Below, one piece after another: positions 36,095 to 46,209 of a stretch of 64,000 nt of DNA; position 1 is the first letter of the stretch; every line of letters starts with the position of its first letter. Made by a program: the position numbers and the translations under genes. The DNA is from Agarivorans sp. Toyoura001 (lineage in GTDB: Bacteria; Pseudomonadota; Gammaproteobacteria; Enterobacterales; Celerinatantimonadaceae), in the NCBI RefSeq assembly GCF_005405585.1, contig NZ_BJEQ01000001.1, positions 434,001 through 498,000 on the forward strand, read 5' to 3'. The notes under the pieces were generated by a model, which searched no databases, had not been told where the DNA came from, and saw nothing but the letters and a program-made list of their open reading frames with translations.

Positions 36095-37626
36095 TCTAAC
36101 ACCTGTAAACGTTCAAACAATGGGAATGGACTAGCCCGATTCATATTTTCAATATTAATCCGCTGGTTCAATGCCCATATCTTTCGTTGCCAATATAAAG
36201 GCACAAACACCGCTTCTTGGTATAACTGCTGCTCGAGATATTGAATAATTTTGTCGCGTTTTTCTTCATTAAGCTCTTGCTCGCCAGCCAATATAAGCTG
36301 GGTCACCTTTTCATTCCGGTAAGACAAGCAACCAGCCGTTTGCAAGCTTGTGCCGGTATCCTCAATGAACATAGAACGAGCAATACTTAATACATCACCA
36401 GCATCACTTTGGCGGCGCGTTAACATCACATCACTTGCGCAGTTTTCAATATTGGCTTGATACTCTTGTTCATCTAACCATTCTGGCACGAGGGTGATGT
36501 TGACCCGATCCAACATCGACACCAATTGCGGTACCACTTTAGACTGCTCGCCAAATAGCTGTTTGGGGACTGCAATAGTAAGCGTAAAGCCATCTTCAAA
36601 ACCCGCTTGCTGCAGCAATTGATGCGCCAGTAATAGGTTATAGCGTGGCAACAATTCTTTATTGTAACCAGGAAGGCCAGGGATGCTTAACTGGGTAGAA
36701 GCTAAAGCGTAAGGCCCCAACACTTCAGCTAATCTAACATTATCAATCGCCAAGTTTAACGCTTGGCGTACCCGCCGATTATCCAGCGCGGGATGGCGTT
36801 GATTTAATTCAATGGCCAACCACTTTAGCCCCTCGGTCTGAATAACCGATAGTTGCGGGTCTTTATTTAACAGCTCTACATAGTTATCGGGTACATGGTC
36901 TACCACATCCACATCGCGAGAAAATAAGCTCGCCATGCGCATTTCCGACTGCACAATTGGCACCACTTTAATTTGCGTAATATTACTGCGCTTGTTACGC
37001 CAATATTCAGGGTTGACGGAAAACTCGGTCACAATGCCCGGTATGTAACGGGCCAATTTAAAAGGTCCGGTTCCCGATACCGAGGAGACTATCTCGACGT
37101 TTTCTAATTCCTGGTTTGCTAGATAAAACTGTTTGTCTGCCGGGAATATATAACTTAAACGCTGAATCAACTCTGAGAATGGTCGGTAGGTGAGCACTTC
37201 AAACTGCGAACTATTTAAAGCTTTTAAGCTTTTAATTGGTGCAAACAAACTTTGTAAGTGAGGCTGTTGCTGAATGTAGTTAAAGGTCCACTCTACGTCT
37301 TCAGCTGTAAGCGGATTTCCCGAATGAAAAACAACATCATTACGTAACTCAAACTGAATTTGAGTAGGCGATATTATTTTCCACTTGGTCACCAAGCGTG
37401 GGGCGACTCTTCCTTGTTGATCAAGTAAAAACAAAGGGTCGAACAACAAGTGGTTGATAAAATTACTGTTAGCATCCACTTCCTCAACAATTACGTTAGG
37501 CTCAGCATGAAAAGCCGTTCCCCAAACCAAGGTTTTGGCTGGTGAAACATTTACCCAGCCTACAATTAACACCAATAACAGCGCTATTTTGTGTATTTTA
37601 GCTTTGGTTTTATCTAACAATGCCAA
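36091..37626 (-). CDS. ABC transporter substrate-binding protein, family 5 (peptide type), orphan
   Basis: 511 residues starting at TTG behind AAGGA at nine bases. The N-terminus is a signal peptide (about residues 11-30). The mature sequence matches family 5 solute-binding proteins: [41 protein letters not shown] and the C-terminal [15 protein letters not shown]. These proteins bind oligopeptides or nickel complexes. It follows dppF on the same strand, but a strong terminator separates them. It may serve as an alternative receptor for the Dpp permease. It is clearly divergent from DppA, so its ligand probably differs. Confidence 0.85.
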   Translation of the reverse strand: MALLDKTKAKIHKIALLLVLIVGWVNVSPAKTLVWGTAFHAEPNVIVEEVDANSNFINHLLFDPLFLLDQQGRVAPRLVTKWKIISPTQIQFELRNDVVFHSGNPLTAEDVEWTFNYIQQQPHLQSLFAPIKSLKALNSSQFEVLTYRPFSELIQRLSYIFPADKQFYLANQELENVEIVSSVSGTGPFKLARYIPGIVTEFSVNPEYWRNKRSNITQIKVVPIVQSEMRMASLFSRDVDVVDHVPDNYVELLNKDPQLSVIQTEGLKWLAIELNQRHPALDNRRVRQALNLAIDNVRLAEVLGPYALASTQLSIPGLPGYNKELLPRYNLLLAHQLLQQAGFEDGFTLTIAVPKQLFGEQSKVVPQLVSMLDRVNITLVPEWLDEQEYQANIENCASDVMLTRRQSDAGDVLSIARSMFIEDTGTSLQTAGCLSYRNEKVTQLILAGEQELNEEKRDKIIQYLEQQLYQEAVFVPLYWQRKIWALNQRINIENMNRASPFPLFERLQVLD

Positions 37627-37682
37627 CGTGAAGAGTCCTTGGTAAGTTTATCCAGCTAACTTACACGGGATGAGGCAATAAA

Positions 37683-37705
37683 AAAAGCGGGACAAGCCCG
37701 CTTTT
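37683..37705 (-). terminator. Rho-independent terminator of the dpp operon
   Basis: Nine-base stem AAAAGCGGG / CCCGCTTTT with a five-base loop and a T-run on the minus strand, 19 bases past the dppF stop. It separates dppF from the following binding-protein gene and could work in both directions. Confidence 0.85.
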
Positions 37706-37723
37706 TGTTTGGTTTCGAGATAC

Positions 37724-38758
37724 TTAGGCGATTCGCCCCTCTTCTCGCGCAAAACATGCCACTTGTGCATTTGTTTCGCGAACTAAGGCAGGCTGTTCTT
37801 TATGGCAGCGGTCGTTGGCGTAACGACAGCGTGCATGAAACGCACAACCTTGCGGCGGATTAAGTGGCGAAGGCAATTCACCCTCTAGTTTAATCTTTTC
37901 GCGGCGATGGGCTGGGTCTAAACGCGGTGTACTCGACAACAATGCTTGAGTGTATGGGTGTTTAGGGTTAGCAAACAACTCTTCACAAGAGGCGTATTCA
38001 ACCGCTTTACCCAAATACATTACCATCACTTCATCAGCAATATGCTCCACCACCGACAAATCATGCGAGATGAAAATGTAGCTTAAGCCCATTTCTTCTT
38101 GCAGGTCCATCATTAAGTTTAGCACCTGAGCTTGTACAGACACGTCTAAGGCAGAGACAGGCTCATCGGCTACCACAACCTTAGGGTCTAGCATCAAACC
38201 GCGAGCAATAGCGATACGCTGACGCTGACCGCCAGAAAACATATGCGGATAACGGTCATAATGTTCTGGGCGTAAACCCACCTTGGCCAACATCGCTAGG
38301 GCTTTTTGCTTACGCTCAGCTTTACTCATGTCGCTATTGATGACCAAAGGCTCTTCTAAAATGGTCCCCACCTTCTTACGGGGGTTAAGTGAACCATAAG
38401 GATTTTGGAAGATAATCTGAATTTTTTGGCGCAATGCTTTAGCGGCATCTTTACCCAAGCTTAAGATATCTTTGCCATCAAAACACAACTCACCAGCGGT
38501 AGGTGTTTCAATCATAGTGAGTACGCGAGCCAAGGTTGATTTACCACAACCAGACTCCCCTACTACCGCTAAAGTTTTCCCCTTTGCAAGACTAAAGCTT
38601 ACCCCGTCAAGGGCTTTTACTGTAGCGTCTGGCTTAAACATGCCCGCTTTAACGTGGTAATGTTTTTTCACCCCGTTGACCGACAATACCGACTCTTGCT
38701 CTTGATTCGCGGGTTGCTCTGAATCTAACGCAGCCGCTTTCATAATAGTGTCACTCAT
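37724..38758 (-). CDS. dppF: Dipeptide ABC transporter ATPase DppF
   Basis: 344 residues. Walker [10 protein letters not shown] lies near residue 67, the signature [16 protein letters not shown] near 168 and Walker B VVVADEP near 190. The C-terminal oligopeptide/dipeptide transporter extension carries its Fe-S-type cysteines ([19 protein letters not shown]), as in DppD/OppD family ATPases. It energises uptake with DppD. It overlaps dppD by four bases, and the operon order dppABCDF is intact. Confidence 0.94.
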   Translation of the reverse strand: MSDTIMKAAALDSEQPANQEQESVLSVNGVKKHYHVKAGMFKPDATVKALDGVSFSLAKGKTLAVVGESGCGKSTLARVLTMIETPTAGELCFDGKDILSLGKDAAKALRQKIQIIFQNPYGSLNPRKKVGTILEEPLVINSDMSKAERKQKALAMLAKVGLRPEHYDRYPHMFSGGQRQRIAIARGLMLDPKVVVADEPVSALDVSVQAQVLNLMMDLQEEMGLSYIFISHDLSVVEHIADEVMVMYLGKAVEYASCEELFANPKHPYTQALLSSTPRLDPAHRREKIKLEGELPSPLNPPQGCAFHARCRYANDRCHKEQPALVRETNAQVACFAREEGRIA

Positions 38759-39735
38759 GCGCTTGGTCTCCCTGCTTCATCAAGTGGCGTAAAACAACGC
38801 ACTTGACGAACGCCCTCTCCCTGCATAGTGGGTTGTTCTTTCTGACAACGCTCTGTGGCATAAGGGCAACGTGGATTAAGCAAACAACCTATCGGGCGAT
38901 CAAATGCGCCTGGCACTACACCTGGCAGTGCATCTAGGCGGTCTTTGCCCAGTGATGACTCAGGCAACGATCGCAATAGCGCTTGAGTATAGGGATGTTT
39001 AGGTTTAGAAAAAATCTGTTCCGCCGGGCCCGTCTCTACTACTTGGCCGGCATACATCACAATCACTCGATGCGCCGCTTCTGCTACTAATGCCAAATCG
39101 TGAGTAATTAACACCAAGCCCATGTTCTTTTGCTTTTGCAGATCTAATAACAAATCTACAATTTGCGCCTGAATAGTCACGTCTAATGCGGTGGTAGGTT
39201 CATCAGCAATCAATAGTTTAGGATCACAAGCAATCGCCATCGCAATCATCACGCGTTGACTCATACCACCAGACAACTGGTGCGGGTAAGTTTTCAAACG
39301 TGATTCAGGGTCAGGAATGCCCACTTGGTCAAGCAATTCAATCACTCGTTGACGGCGCCATTTTTTATCACCGCTTTGGTGAATTTTGAGCGCTTCGCTA
39401 ATTTGATACTCAACCGTATAACAAGGGTTAAGGCTCGACATTGGTTCTTGGAAAATCATCGCGATTTCGGCACCAGTAATCGCACGGCGCTTATTTTCTG
39501 ACATGGCCAATAAATCTTGACCTTCAAACTTAAGCGTATCGGCTTTTACCTTACCTGGGTATTCTATCAAGCCCATAATAGACAGTGAGCTTACACTCTT
39601 GCCTGAGCCAGACTCGCCTACAATGCCAACAATTTCACCTTTCTCTACGCTGTAACCCACTTGATCTACCGCGCGAAACGGATTATCGCCATCACCAAAT
39701 TCAACAGTGAGGTTATTAACTTCTAATAAAGACAC
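38755..39735 (-). CDS. dppD: Dipeptide ABC transporter ATPase DppD
   Basis: 326 residues. Walker A GESGSGKS lies near residue 40, the signature [15 protein letters not shown] near 151 and Walker B LLIADEP near 172. The C-terminal family extension contains [19 protein letters not shown] with conserved cysteines. It pairs with DppF as the heterodimeric motor of the dipeptide importer. The gene is 10 bases downstream of dppC. Confidence 0.94.
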   Translation of the reverse strand: MSLLEVNNLTVEFGDGDNPFRAVDQVGYSVEKGEIVGIVGESGSGKSVSSLSIMGLIEYPGKVKADTLKFEGQDLLAMSENKRRAITGAEIAMIFQEPMSSLNPCYTVEYQISEALKIHQSGDKKWRRQRVIELLDQVGIPDPESRLKTYPHQLSGGMSQRVMIAMAIACDPKLLIADEPTTALDVTIQAQIVDLLLDLQKQKNMGLVLITHDLALVAEAAHRVIVMYAGQVVETGPAEQIFSKPKHPYTQALLRSLPESSLGKDRLDALPGVVPGAFDRPIGCLLNPRCPYATERCQKEQPTMQGEGVRQVRCFTPLDEAGRPSA

Positions 39736-39745
39736 AACTAATCTC

Positions 39746-40648
39746 CTACTGCTTCAATTTAGGGTCGAGTGCGTCGCGTAAGCCGTCACCCATTAAGTTA
39801 AAGGCTAATACCGTTAACAGAATAACAAGGCCAGGGAAAGTTACGACCCACCAGGCGCGTTGCACAAACTGTAAGGCATCCGCCAACATGCTTCCCCATT
39901 CAGGTGTCGGTGGTTGAGCACCTAAACCTAAGAAGCCTAAAGCAGCCATATCTAAAATAGCGTTAGAAAAACCTAAAGTCGCTTGCACAATAAGTGGTGC
40001 AGTACAGTTAGGTAAAATAGTAATGAACATTAAACGCAACGAACTGGCACCCGCTACGCGAGAAGATATTACATAGTCTTTGTTTAGTTCGGCAATGGTA
40101 GAGGCACGTGTTAAACGCACGTAGTGTGGCAAGGATACAATGGCAATCGCCATCGCGGCGTTGAAGATACTTGGACCTAAGATTGCCACAATAGCGATAG
40201 CCAACAACAAACTTGGCATTGCTAGCATGATATCTACAGCACGCATAATCACGGTTTCTACTGCACCACGGAAAAATCCAGCGGTTAAACCCAGTATTAC
40301 TCCTAGGCCTAGTGAAAGAGTCACGACCAATACACCAATAAATAGTGATAACTGCGCACCGTGGATAAGACGAGACAAAATGTCCCGGCCTACGTCATCG
40401 GTGCCCAGCAAGTAAGCACTGTTGCCACCATCTAACCAAGCTGGCGGTAGTAACAAGGCATCACGATATTGCTCAATCGGTGAATGCGGCGCAATAACGC
40501 TGGCAAATATCGCTACGATTAGAATACAAATGATAAAAACCAAGCCAATCACCGCCCCAGTGTTTTGGCTAAAGTAGCCCCAAAACTCCTGTAAAGGTGT
40601 TTGAACTTGCGGCCCTGTCGTGGCAGGACTAGTTGTTTGTTCTGACAT
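39746..40648 (-). CDS. dppC: Dipeptide ABC transporter permease DppC
   Basis: 300 residues. After a polar cytosolic start, the first membrane segment is near residues 30-52, followed by the binding-protein-dependent permease region with the [19 protein letters not shown] segment near residue 80 and five further helices. The ATPase-contacting EAA-type loop lies around [19 protein letters not shown]. It forms the membrane channel with DppB. Spacing of 14 bases to dppB supports a single transcript. Confidence 0.93.
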   Translation of the reverse strand: MSEQTTSPATTGPQVQTPLQEFWGYFSQNTGAVIGLVFIICILIVAIFASVIAPHSPIEQYRDALLLPPAWLDGGNSAYLLGTDDVGRDILSRLIHGAQLSLFIGVLVVTLSLGLGVILGLTAGFFRGAVETVIMRAVDIMLAMPSLLLAIAIVAILGPSIFNAAMAIAIVSLPHYVRLTRASTIAELNKDYVISSRVAGASSLRLMFITILPNCTAPLIVQATLGFSNAILDMAALGFLGLGAQPPTPEWGSMLADALQFVQRAWWVVTFPGLVILLTVLAFNLMGDGLRDALDPKLKQ

Positions 40649-40662
40649 TAAATTATGCTCCG

Positions 40663-41673
40663 TTATTTGCTATGACGGATCCGTGGATTAACCACGCCGT
40701 ACATAATGTCTACTAGCAAATTAACTACAATAATGATGGTGGCAACGATTAAGATACCGCCTTGTACTACCGGGTAATCGCGGCGACCAATAGACTCAAT
40801 AAGCCACTTGCCAATGCCAGGCCATGCAAAAATAGTCTCGGTTAAAATCGCTCCAGAGAGCAAAATACCCACCTGCAAACCAATAACCGTAATCACCGGA
40901 ATAAGCGCATTACGCAACGCATGCACCACAATCACTCGCATTGGCGCCATGCCTTTTGAGCGCGCGGTACGGATATAATCTTCGCCTAATACTTCCAACA
41001 TAGATGAGCGAGTCATACGGGCAATAACCGCCATTGGAATAGTACCCAGCACAATGCTTGGTAGCACTAAGTGGTGCAAAGCAGAAGCAAATGCGCCCTC
41101 TTCGCCAGACAGCAAAGTGTCAATCAACATAAAACCGGTGACTTCATCAATCCAATAAGTCACATCAAGCCTACCGGAGACGGGGGTTATCCCTAGGTTC
41201 ACTGAAAAGACTAGCATTAACAGTAGCGCCCACCAGAATATGGGCATCGAATAGCCGGTTAAGGAAAAGGTCATGACTGAGTGGTCGAATACCGACCCTC
41301 GTTTCACCGCCGCTATAATGCCACAGGGCAGCCCCACCAAAATGGCAAATAAAGCAGCACAAGACGCCAGTTCCACAGTTGCGGGAAACAGCGTTAAGAA
41401 TTCTTCGGTTACCGGTGTCTTGGTAATTAATGAACGGCCAAGATCACCACTAGCAATGTTTTTAACGTAATCAAAATACTGGACCAATAACGGTTGGTCT
41501 AAGCCTAATTCGGCACGCAATGCTGCGTGGCGCTCAGGTGACACGCCTCTTTCTCCTGCCATTACCTCAATCGGGTCGCCAGGAATCAAGCGGATTAAGG
41601 TGAAAGTTAAAAGAGTAATGCCGATGAAGGTGGGTATCACCAACATCAATTTTTTTATAATAAACTGGAACAT
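40663..41673 (-). CDS. dppB: Dipeptide ABC transporter permease DppB
   Basis: 336 residues, with the conserved N-terminal helix (LMLVIPTFIGITLLTFTLIRLIPGDP) and six membrane segments typical of DppB/OppB. The EAA-type loop RTARSKGMAPMRVIVVHALRNALIP lies near residues 236-260. It partners DppC. It is separated from dppA by 58 bases that contain a stable hairpin, an arrangement often seen after binding-protein genes. Confidence 0.94.
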   Translation of the reverse strand: MFQFIIKKLMLVIPTFIGITLLTFTLIRLIPGDPIEVMAGERGVSPERHAALRAELGLDQPLLVQYFDYVKNIASGDLGRSLITKTPVTEEFLTLFPATVELASCAALFAILVGLPCGIIAAVKRGSVFDHSVMTFSLTGYSMPIFWWALLLMLVFSVNLGITPVSGRLDVTYWIDEVTGFMLIDTLLSGEEGAFASALHHLVLPSIVLGTIPMAVIARMTRSSMLEVLGEDYIRTARSKGMAPMRVIVVHALRNALIPVITVIGLQVGILLSGAILTETIFAWPGIGKWLIESIGRRDYPVVQGGILIVATIIIVVNLLVDIMYGVVNPRIRHSK

Positions 41674-41701
41674 AACTACAGCTCTGTGTCAGAAGGAAGG
41701 A

Positions 41702-41723
41702 AAGGGGCTGTTGCCAGCCCCTT
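41702..41723 (-). promoter_or_regulatory. Intercistronic hairpin between dppA and dppB
   Basis: Nine-base perfect stem AAGGGGCTG / CAGCCCCTT with a four-base loop and no long T-run. Such a stem after a binding-protein gene can protect the upstream mRNA from 3' exonucleases and give more DppA than permease; that function is inferred. Confidence 0.65.
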
Positions 41724-41731
41724 AAGCATGT

Positions 41732-43327
41732 TTATTTTAGCGACACGCCGTAGAAGTGGTGACCGCCTAGAGGGTCAACCTTAAAGCCTTGAACTTCTTT
41801 GCGAATAGGCTTGTAAGCAACTGAGTGAGCGATAGTGATCCAAGGAGCTTGCTCTTTGAAAATCAACTGTGCTTCTTCGTATAGCGGAGCACGTTCGGCT
41901 TGAGCAGAAATCTGCTTAGCTTTCATGATCACGTCATTAAATGGTTGATGACACCACATAGCGCGGTTACCACCACCAACAGCATCACAACCTAGTAATA
42001 CGCTTAGGAAGTTATCTGGGTCACCATTGTCACCAGTCCAACCTAATAATACTGTGTCGTGTTCGCCTTGCTTAGAACGCTTAAGGTACTCACCCCATTC
42101 GTAGCTAACAATCTCAGCGGTTACACCTACTTTGGCCCAATCGGCTTGAATTACTTCAGCCATACGACGAGCGTTAGGGTTGTAAGGACGCTGAACCGGC
42201 ATAGCCCAGATGTTGGTCTTAAGATCAGTAATACCCGCTTCAGCTAATAAAGCTTTGGCTTTTACAGGATCGTAAGCGTAATCAACAGTTTTCTCGTTGT
42301 AAGACCACATTGTTGGTGGAATTGGGTTTTTAGCGATTTTGCCGCTGCCCTGGAAAACCGCATCAATAATGGCCTGCTTGTTAACAGCAAGGCTCAATGC
42401 TTGACGCACTTTAACGTTATCAAACGGTGCTTTTTGAGTGTTAAACGCCAAGTAACCAACGTTCAAACCCTCTTGGCTAAGCAAGTTGATGTCGGCATCT
42501 TTTTGCATTTGCTCAACATCAGCAGGGTTTGGATAAGGCATTACATGACACTCGCCCGCTTTAAGCTTGGCGTAGCGTACTGAAGCATCCGGTGTAATTG
42601 AGAATACTAAACGGTCAATGGCTGGAGCGCCTTGCCAGTAGTTAGCATTACCAACGTAACGAATGATTGAATCTTTTTGGTATTGTACTTTTTGGAAAGG
42701 ACCTGTGCCCACTGGGTCTAAGTCTAATTTCTCTGGCGTACCTGCGGCTAGCATCGCGTCGGCTTGCTCAGCTGAAAATACCGATGCAAAGTCCATTGCC
42801 ATGTTAGCGATGAATGGCGCTTCTGGCTTGCTTAATACAAACTTTACGGTGTAATCGTCAACTTTAACGATATCTTTCACAAGCTCGTTCATGCCCATGC
42901 CGCTGTAGTACTCGTAAGAACCACCAGACACTTTGTGGTAAGGATGTTCTGGATCATCTTGACGTTCAAAGGTGAACAATACGTCATCAGCATTAAAGTC
43001 GCGAGAAGGTTTGAAGCCTTTCTTTTGAGTATGGAATTTTACGCCTTTGCGTAAGTGGAAAGTATACTCAAGGCCATCTTCAGACACGTCCCAAGATTCA
43101 GCTAGGCCAGGAACAACATTGGTTGTACCTACTTCAAACTCAACCAAACGGTTGAAGATGGTCTTAGAAGACGCATCAAATGTGGTGCCTGCAGTGTATA
43201 AACTTGGGTTAAAACCTTCTGGGCTGCCTTCTGAACAGAAGACAAACGTTTGTGTTTTAGCTTGCGCGCTCATCGCTATTGCACTTGCTACAAGTGCGAT
43301 AGACAGCTTAGCTAATCCTTTTTTCAT
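41732..43327 (-). CDS. dppA: Dipeptide-binding periplasmic protein DppA
   Basis: 531 residues with a signal peptide cleaved after SAQA (about residue 23). The mature start KTQTFVFCSEGSPEGFNPSLYTAGTTFDASSKTIFNRL is characteristic of DppA, including the cysteine after FVF. It is the first gene of dppABCDF, with CGGAGA seven bases before the ATG and a long 5' region of about 390 bases. Also known as a chemotaxis and haem/peptide receptor in enteric bacteria; here only dipeptide binding is proposed. Confidence 0.95.
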   Translation of the reverse strand: MKKGLAKLSIALVASAIAMSAQAKTQTFVFCSEGSPEGFNPSLYTAGTTFDASSKTIFNRLVEFEVGTTNVVPGLAESWDVSEDGLEYTFHLRKGVKFHTQKKGFKPSRDFNADDVLFTFERQDDPEHPYHKVSGGSYEYYSGMGMNELVKDIVKVDDYTVKFVLSKPEAPFIANMAMDFASVFSAEQADAMLAAGTPEKLDLDPVGTGPFQKVQYQKDSIIRYVGNANYWQGAPAIDRLVFSITPDASVRYAKLKAGECHVMPYPNPADVEQMQKDADINLLSQEGLNVGYLAFNTQKAPFDNVKVRQALSLAVNKQAIIDAVFQGSGKIAKNPIPPTMWSYNEKTVDYAYDPVKAKALLAEAGITDLKTNIWAMPVQRPYNPNARRMAEVIQADWAKVGVTAEIVSYEWGEYLKRSKQGEHDTVLLGWTGDNGDPDNFLSVLLGCDAVGGGNRAMWCHQPFNDVIMKAKQISAQAERAPLYEEAQLIFKEQAPWITIAHSVAYKPIRKEVQGFKVDPLGGHHFYGVSLK

Positions 43328-43717
43328 TATGATTCTCCGTGTGACATCTTGTCATGTATGCCGCCGTTATGGCCGCATTTCCGGTGTGTTTGCGAATAGA
43401 CTAATAATTATTGTTCTTGATAAATCTAGACCCTGTTCTGCAAATTGTCGGTATTACACCAACATTTGTGAACTGAGTAAGACCTAAACAAGCCTGATCC
43501 GCTTTTTGCCCGTAATAAACTAGTATTTTTATCTGCCACTGTAAATAGCATAAACAGCATTTTATAAACCAAATCAAAGCCGAGCCAGTTAAAGTGATTA
43601 GGAAGTCGATATATTGTCATATTTATGCAGAAAAGAATAAGCTTATGCGTGATTTACATAAGCAGATTCAACTAGATTGAGGGGCAGTAGAATTCAGGAA
43701 CTAGAGAATTTGATTAA
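43328..43717. other. Intergenic region between pgpA and dppA
   Basis: 390 bases without a supported gene. It holds the promoter and leader of dppA. A small repeat (TGACA-TCT-TGTCA, 43342-43354) lies in the leader, and a 7-bp inverted repeat GCTTATG / CATAAGC (43641-43663) lies nearer pgpA. A short reading frame of 64 codons on the minus strand (43426-43620) lacks a ribosome site and was not accepted. Confidence 0.5.
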
Positions 43718-44197
43718 TTAAGCGAGAACAAACAGCACAACTTGCAAACAGATGGCGGCAAAAACACCAGCTAATACGTCGTCTATCATTATACCAAAGC
43801 CGCCGTGAACTTTTTTATCTAAAACTTTAATCGGCCAGGGCTTTAATACATCAAAAAAGCGAAATAGCACAAAACCAAGCAATACATTCAGCGGTGACAA
43901 GGGCACCATAAACATTGTAATCCAGTAACCAACGAACTCATCCCACACTATGCCGCCGTGATCATGAACCCCCATAGCGTCACTGGCTTTTTGACAACAC
44001 CACACGCCAAATATAAAGCTCAACACAACCAAAGTGATATACAACCATGACGATAACGGTGCGAGCAGTAAATAGAGGGGAATAGCTGCTACAGTGCCAA
44101 AAGTGCCTGGCGCTTTAGGGGCTAAGCCGCTACCAAAACCAACCGCACACAAATGTAAGGGGTTACGCAAATTTAAACGGGCTAAAGCCTTATCCAT
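43718..44197 (-). CDS. pgpA: Phosphatidylglycerophosphatase A
   Basis: 159 residues with the PgpA signature: GFGSGLAPKAPGTFGTVAA near the N-terminus, DEFVGYW near residue 86 and the C-terminal GFGIMIDDVLAGVFAA. About four membrane segments are seen. It dephosphorylates phosphatidylglycerophosphate to phosphatidylglycerol at the inner membrane. It is the last gene of the nrdR-rib-nusB-thiL-pgpA block, 24 bases after thiL. Confidence 0.95.
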   Translation of the reverse strand: MDKALARLNLRNPLHLCAVGFGSGLAPKAPGTFGTVAAIPLYLLLAPLSSWLYITLVVLSFIFGVWCCQKASDAMGVHDHGGIVWDEFVGYWITMFMVPLSPLNVLLGFVLFRFFDVLKPWPIKVLDKKVHGGFGIMIDDVLAGVFAAICLQVVLFVLA

Positions 44198-44221
44198 TAT
44201 TGGTTCTCGTGAATAGCTTGC

Positions 44222-45199
44222 TTATACGAAATGGTCCCAACCAGCTTGATCTAGCTGATAAGGCTTGTCTTTATATTGTAATTTTATTTCGCCCTTACCC
44301 GGCGCTAACTGACCAATACAAGTATATTGTATGCCGCTAAACGATAGCGAAGTATCCACCGAGCCTTTATTAGATTCCGGCACGGTAAAGCACAACTCGT
44401 AGTCTTCTCCACCGTTTAAGGCAAAAGCAATGCTTTGGTCAATACTTACGGCTTCGTTCATGGTTTCAGATAAAGGTAATTGCTCAAGTTTTAAAGTCGC
44501 TGAACAACTGCTTTTTCTTAAGATGTGGCCTAAATCGTTGTATAAACCATCAGAAATATCGATTGTGGCAGAGGCAATATCGCGTAATCCATAACCGGCT
44601 AGTACCCGCGGCTGAGGGAAATAGTGCTGCTTTAAACTCAACTCTAATTGCTGCGGACTTAAGCTCAGCTGATTTTGTAAATGCGCTAAGGCCAAACCCG
44701 AATCCCCCAAGTTACCGGTCACATAGATCCAATCACCTGGTTTAGCCCCATCTCGCCGCAGCGCTTTACCATGAGGCACCACTCCATGCACCGTAACAGT
44801 AATGCTAAGCGGACCTTTGGTGGTATCACCTCCAATCAGGCTCACATTAAAGTACTCGGCTAAGTCGTAAAAGCCTTTGCTAAATTGGGCCAGCCACGCT
44901 TCATTTATTTCGGGTAAGGTAATCGCCAAAGTCACCCAGCGCGGTTCTGCGCCCATGGCGGCCATATCGCTAAGGTTAACAGCCAATGCTTTGTGCCCTA
45001 AAGCGCGTGGGGGAATATCGGCAAAAAAATGCACGCCTTCAACCAGGGTATCGGTTGAAATGGCAATGTGACTATTATCGGGTAAGGCAACTACCGCAGC
45101 ATCGTCACCTACGCCAAGAATTACATCTTGGCGAGGCGCGCTTTTCTGGAAGTATTTGTCGATAATATCGAATTCACCCAGTGACGGCTGAGACGACAT
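44222..45199 (-). CDS. thiL: Thiamine-monophosphate kinase
   Basis: 325 residues. Characteristic motifs are GVGDDAAVV near residue 29, STDTLVEGVHF near 48, NLSDMAAMGAEPRW near 74, GGDTTKG near 118 and DISDGLYNDLGH near 213. It phosphorylates thiamine monophosphate to thiamine diphosphate, the active cofactor (used, for example, by Dxs nearby). Cytosolic. It lies 3 bases after nusB and is followed by pgpA, the usual gammaproteobacterial order. Confidence 0.96.
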   Translation of the reverse strand: MSSQPSLGEFDIIDKYFQKSAPRQDVILGVGDDAAVVALPDNSHIAISTDTLVEGVHFFADIPPRALGHKALAVNLSDMAAMGAEPRWVTLAITLPEINEAWLAQFSKGFYDLAEYFNVSLIGGDTTKGPLSITVTVHGVVPHGKALRRDGAKPGDWIYVTGNLGDSGLALAHLQNQLSLSPQQLELSLKQHYFPQPRVLAGYGLRDIASATIDISDGLYNDLGHILRKSSCSATLKLEQLPLSETMNEAVSIDQSIAFALNGGEDYELCFTVPESNKGSVDTSLSFSGIQYTCIGQLAPGKGEIKLQYKDKPYQLDQAGWDHFV

Positions 45200-45202
45200 T
45201 AA

Positions 45203-45619
45203 TTAAGACTTAAACTGCTGTAAGCGTAGAACTTTATCTAGTACACCATTCACAAACTTGTGGCTATCTTCAGCAGCAAATGATTTAGCCAGTTCAATGG
45301 CTTCATTAATGACAACTTTTGGCGGAACGTCAGTCACCATCAATAACTCATAAACACCGATTAATAAAATCGCATGCTCAACGATGTCTAATTCTTCTAA
45401 CTTACGCGACAGCGAAGAGCTCATCGCTTTATCTAGTTTTTCATGGTTAGCCACTACACCAGAAATTAAAGTAGAAAAATAAGGAACATCAGCCTTACTC
45501 ATGTCTTGTTCGGTTAAGAACTGATGTTCGATGTTAGCAACGCTGTCCTTGGTCACTTGCCATTGATAAATTGCTTGGGTAGCAAATTGCCTAGCTTTAC
45601 GACGTGCAGCTGGTTTCAC
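45203..45619 (-). CDS. nusB: Transcription antitermination factor NusB
   Basis: 138 residues, the usual length. The family pattern [19 protein letters not shown] at the N-terminus and [29 protein letters not shown] at the C-terminus is clear. It binds boxA RNA with NusE (S10) to prevent premature termination in rRNA operons. It lies 15 bases downstream of ribH and is translated in the same operon. Confidence 0.97.
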   Translation of the reverse strand: MKPAARRKARQFATQAIYQWQVTKDSVANIEHQFLTEQDMSKADVPYFSTLISGVVANHEKLDKAMSSSLSRKLEELDIVEHAILLIGVYELLMVTDVPPKVVINEAIELAKSFAAEDSHKFVNGVLDKVLRLQQFKS

Positions 45620-45634
45620 AGAGAATTCCTCAAA

Positions 45635-46105
45635 TTAAACTTCTATCTGATTAACTAAGTTAATCATTTCCAAAGCGCTTAGGGCGGCTTCGGTACCTTT
45701 ATTACCCATTTTAGTGCCAGCGCGTTCAATCGCTTGCTCAATAGACTCAGTGGTTAGCACACCAAATGTTACTGGAATATCGTACTCCATCATCACTTGC
45801 GCTAAACCTTTGTGGCATTCATTAGCTACCAATTCAAAGTGGTAAGTTCCACCACGAATTACCGTACCTAAAGCAATAATAGCATCGTATTTTTTAGACG
45901 CTGCAATACGCTTAGCTGCTAGCGGAATCTCTACCGCACCAGGCACACGAACAACAGTGATGTTGTCATCGCTTACACCGCCTTGACGGGTTAGCGTGTC
46001 TACGGCACCAGATAATAAGCTTTCATTAATAAAGCTATTAAAACGGGCGATAACAATGGCTACTTTAGCGTTTGGAGTCGCCAAGTTTGCTTCAATTACT
46101 TTCAT
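45635..46105 (-). CDS. ribH: 6,7-dimethyl-8-ribityllumazine synthase
   Basis: 156 residues with the lumazine synthase hallmarks: [15 protein letters not shown] (about 20-34), [12 protein letters not shown] (about 54-65), [14 protein letters not shown] (about 79-92) and FGVLTTES with the nearby GTKMGNKG. It condenses the ribityl-pyrimidine with dihydroxybutanone phosphate, the penultimate step of riboflavin synthesis, usually in a hollow 60-mer or pentamer. It is followed by nusB. Confidence 0.97.
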   Translation of the reverse strand: MKVIEANLATPNAKVAIVIARFNSFINESLLSGAVDTLTRQGGVSDDNITVVRVPGAVEIPLAAKRIAASKKYDAIIALGTVIRGGTYHFELVANECHKGLAQVMMEYDIPVTFGVLTTESIEQAIERAGTKMGNKGTEAALSALEMINLVNQIEV

Positions 46106-46209
46106 GGTTGTTCTGCCTATTCTTTGAGTCCATCAAAAAAATCGCGCCATTCTAGCACAACTAAAGTGATAGACCCTTAATTTAATTTTACGCCAAAGCG
46201 CATCGGAAA

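Noticed and set aside
43426-43620. A 64-codon minus-strand frame between dppA and pgpA.
   Set aside because: No ribosome site and a low-complexity, cysteine/aromatic-rich translation unlike real proteins; it lies in the dppA promoter region.
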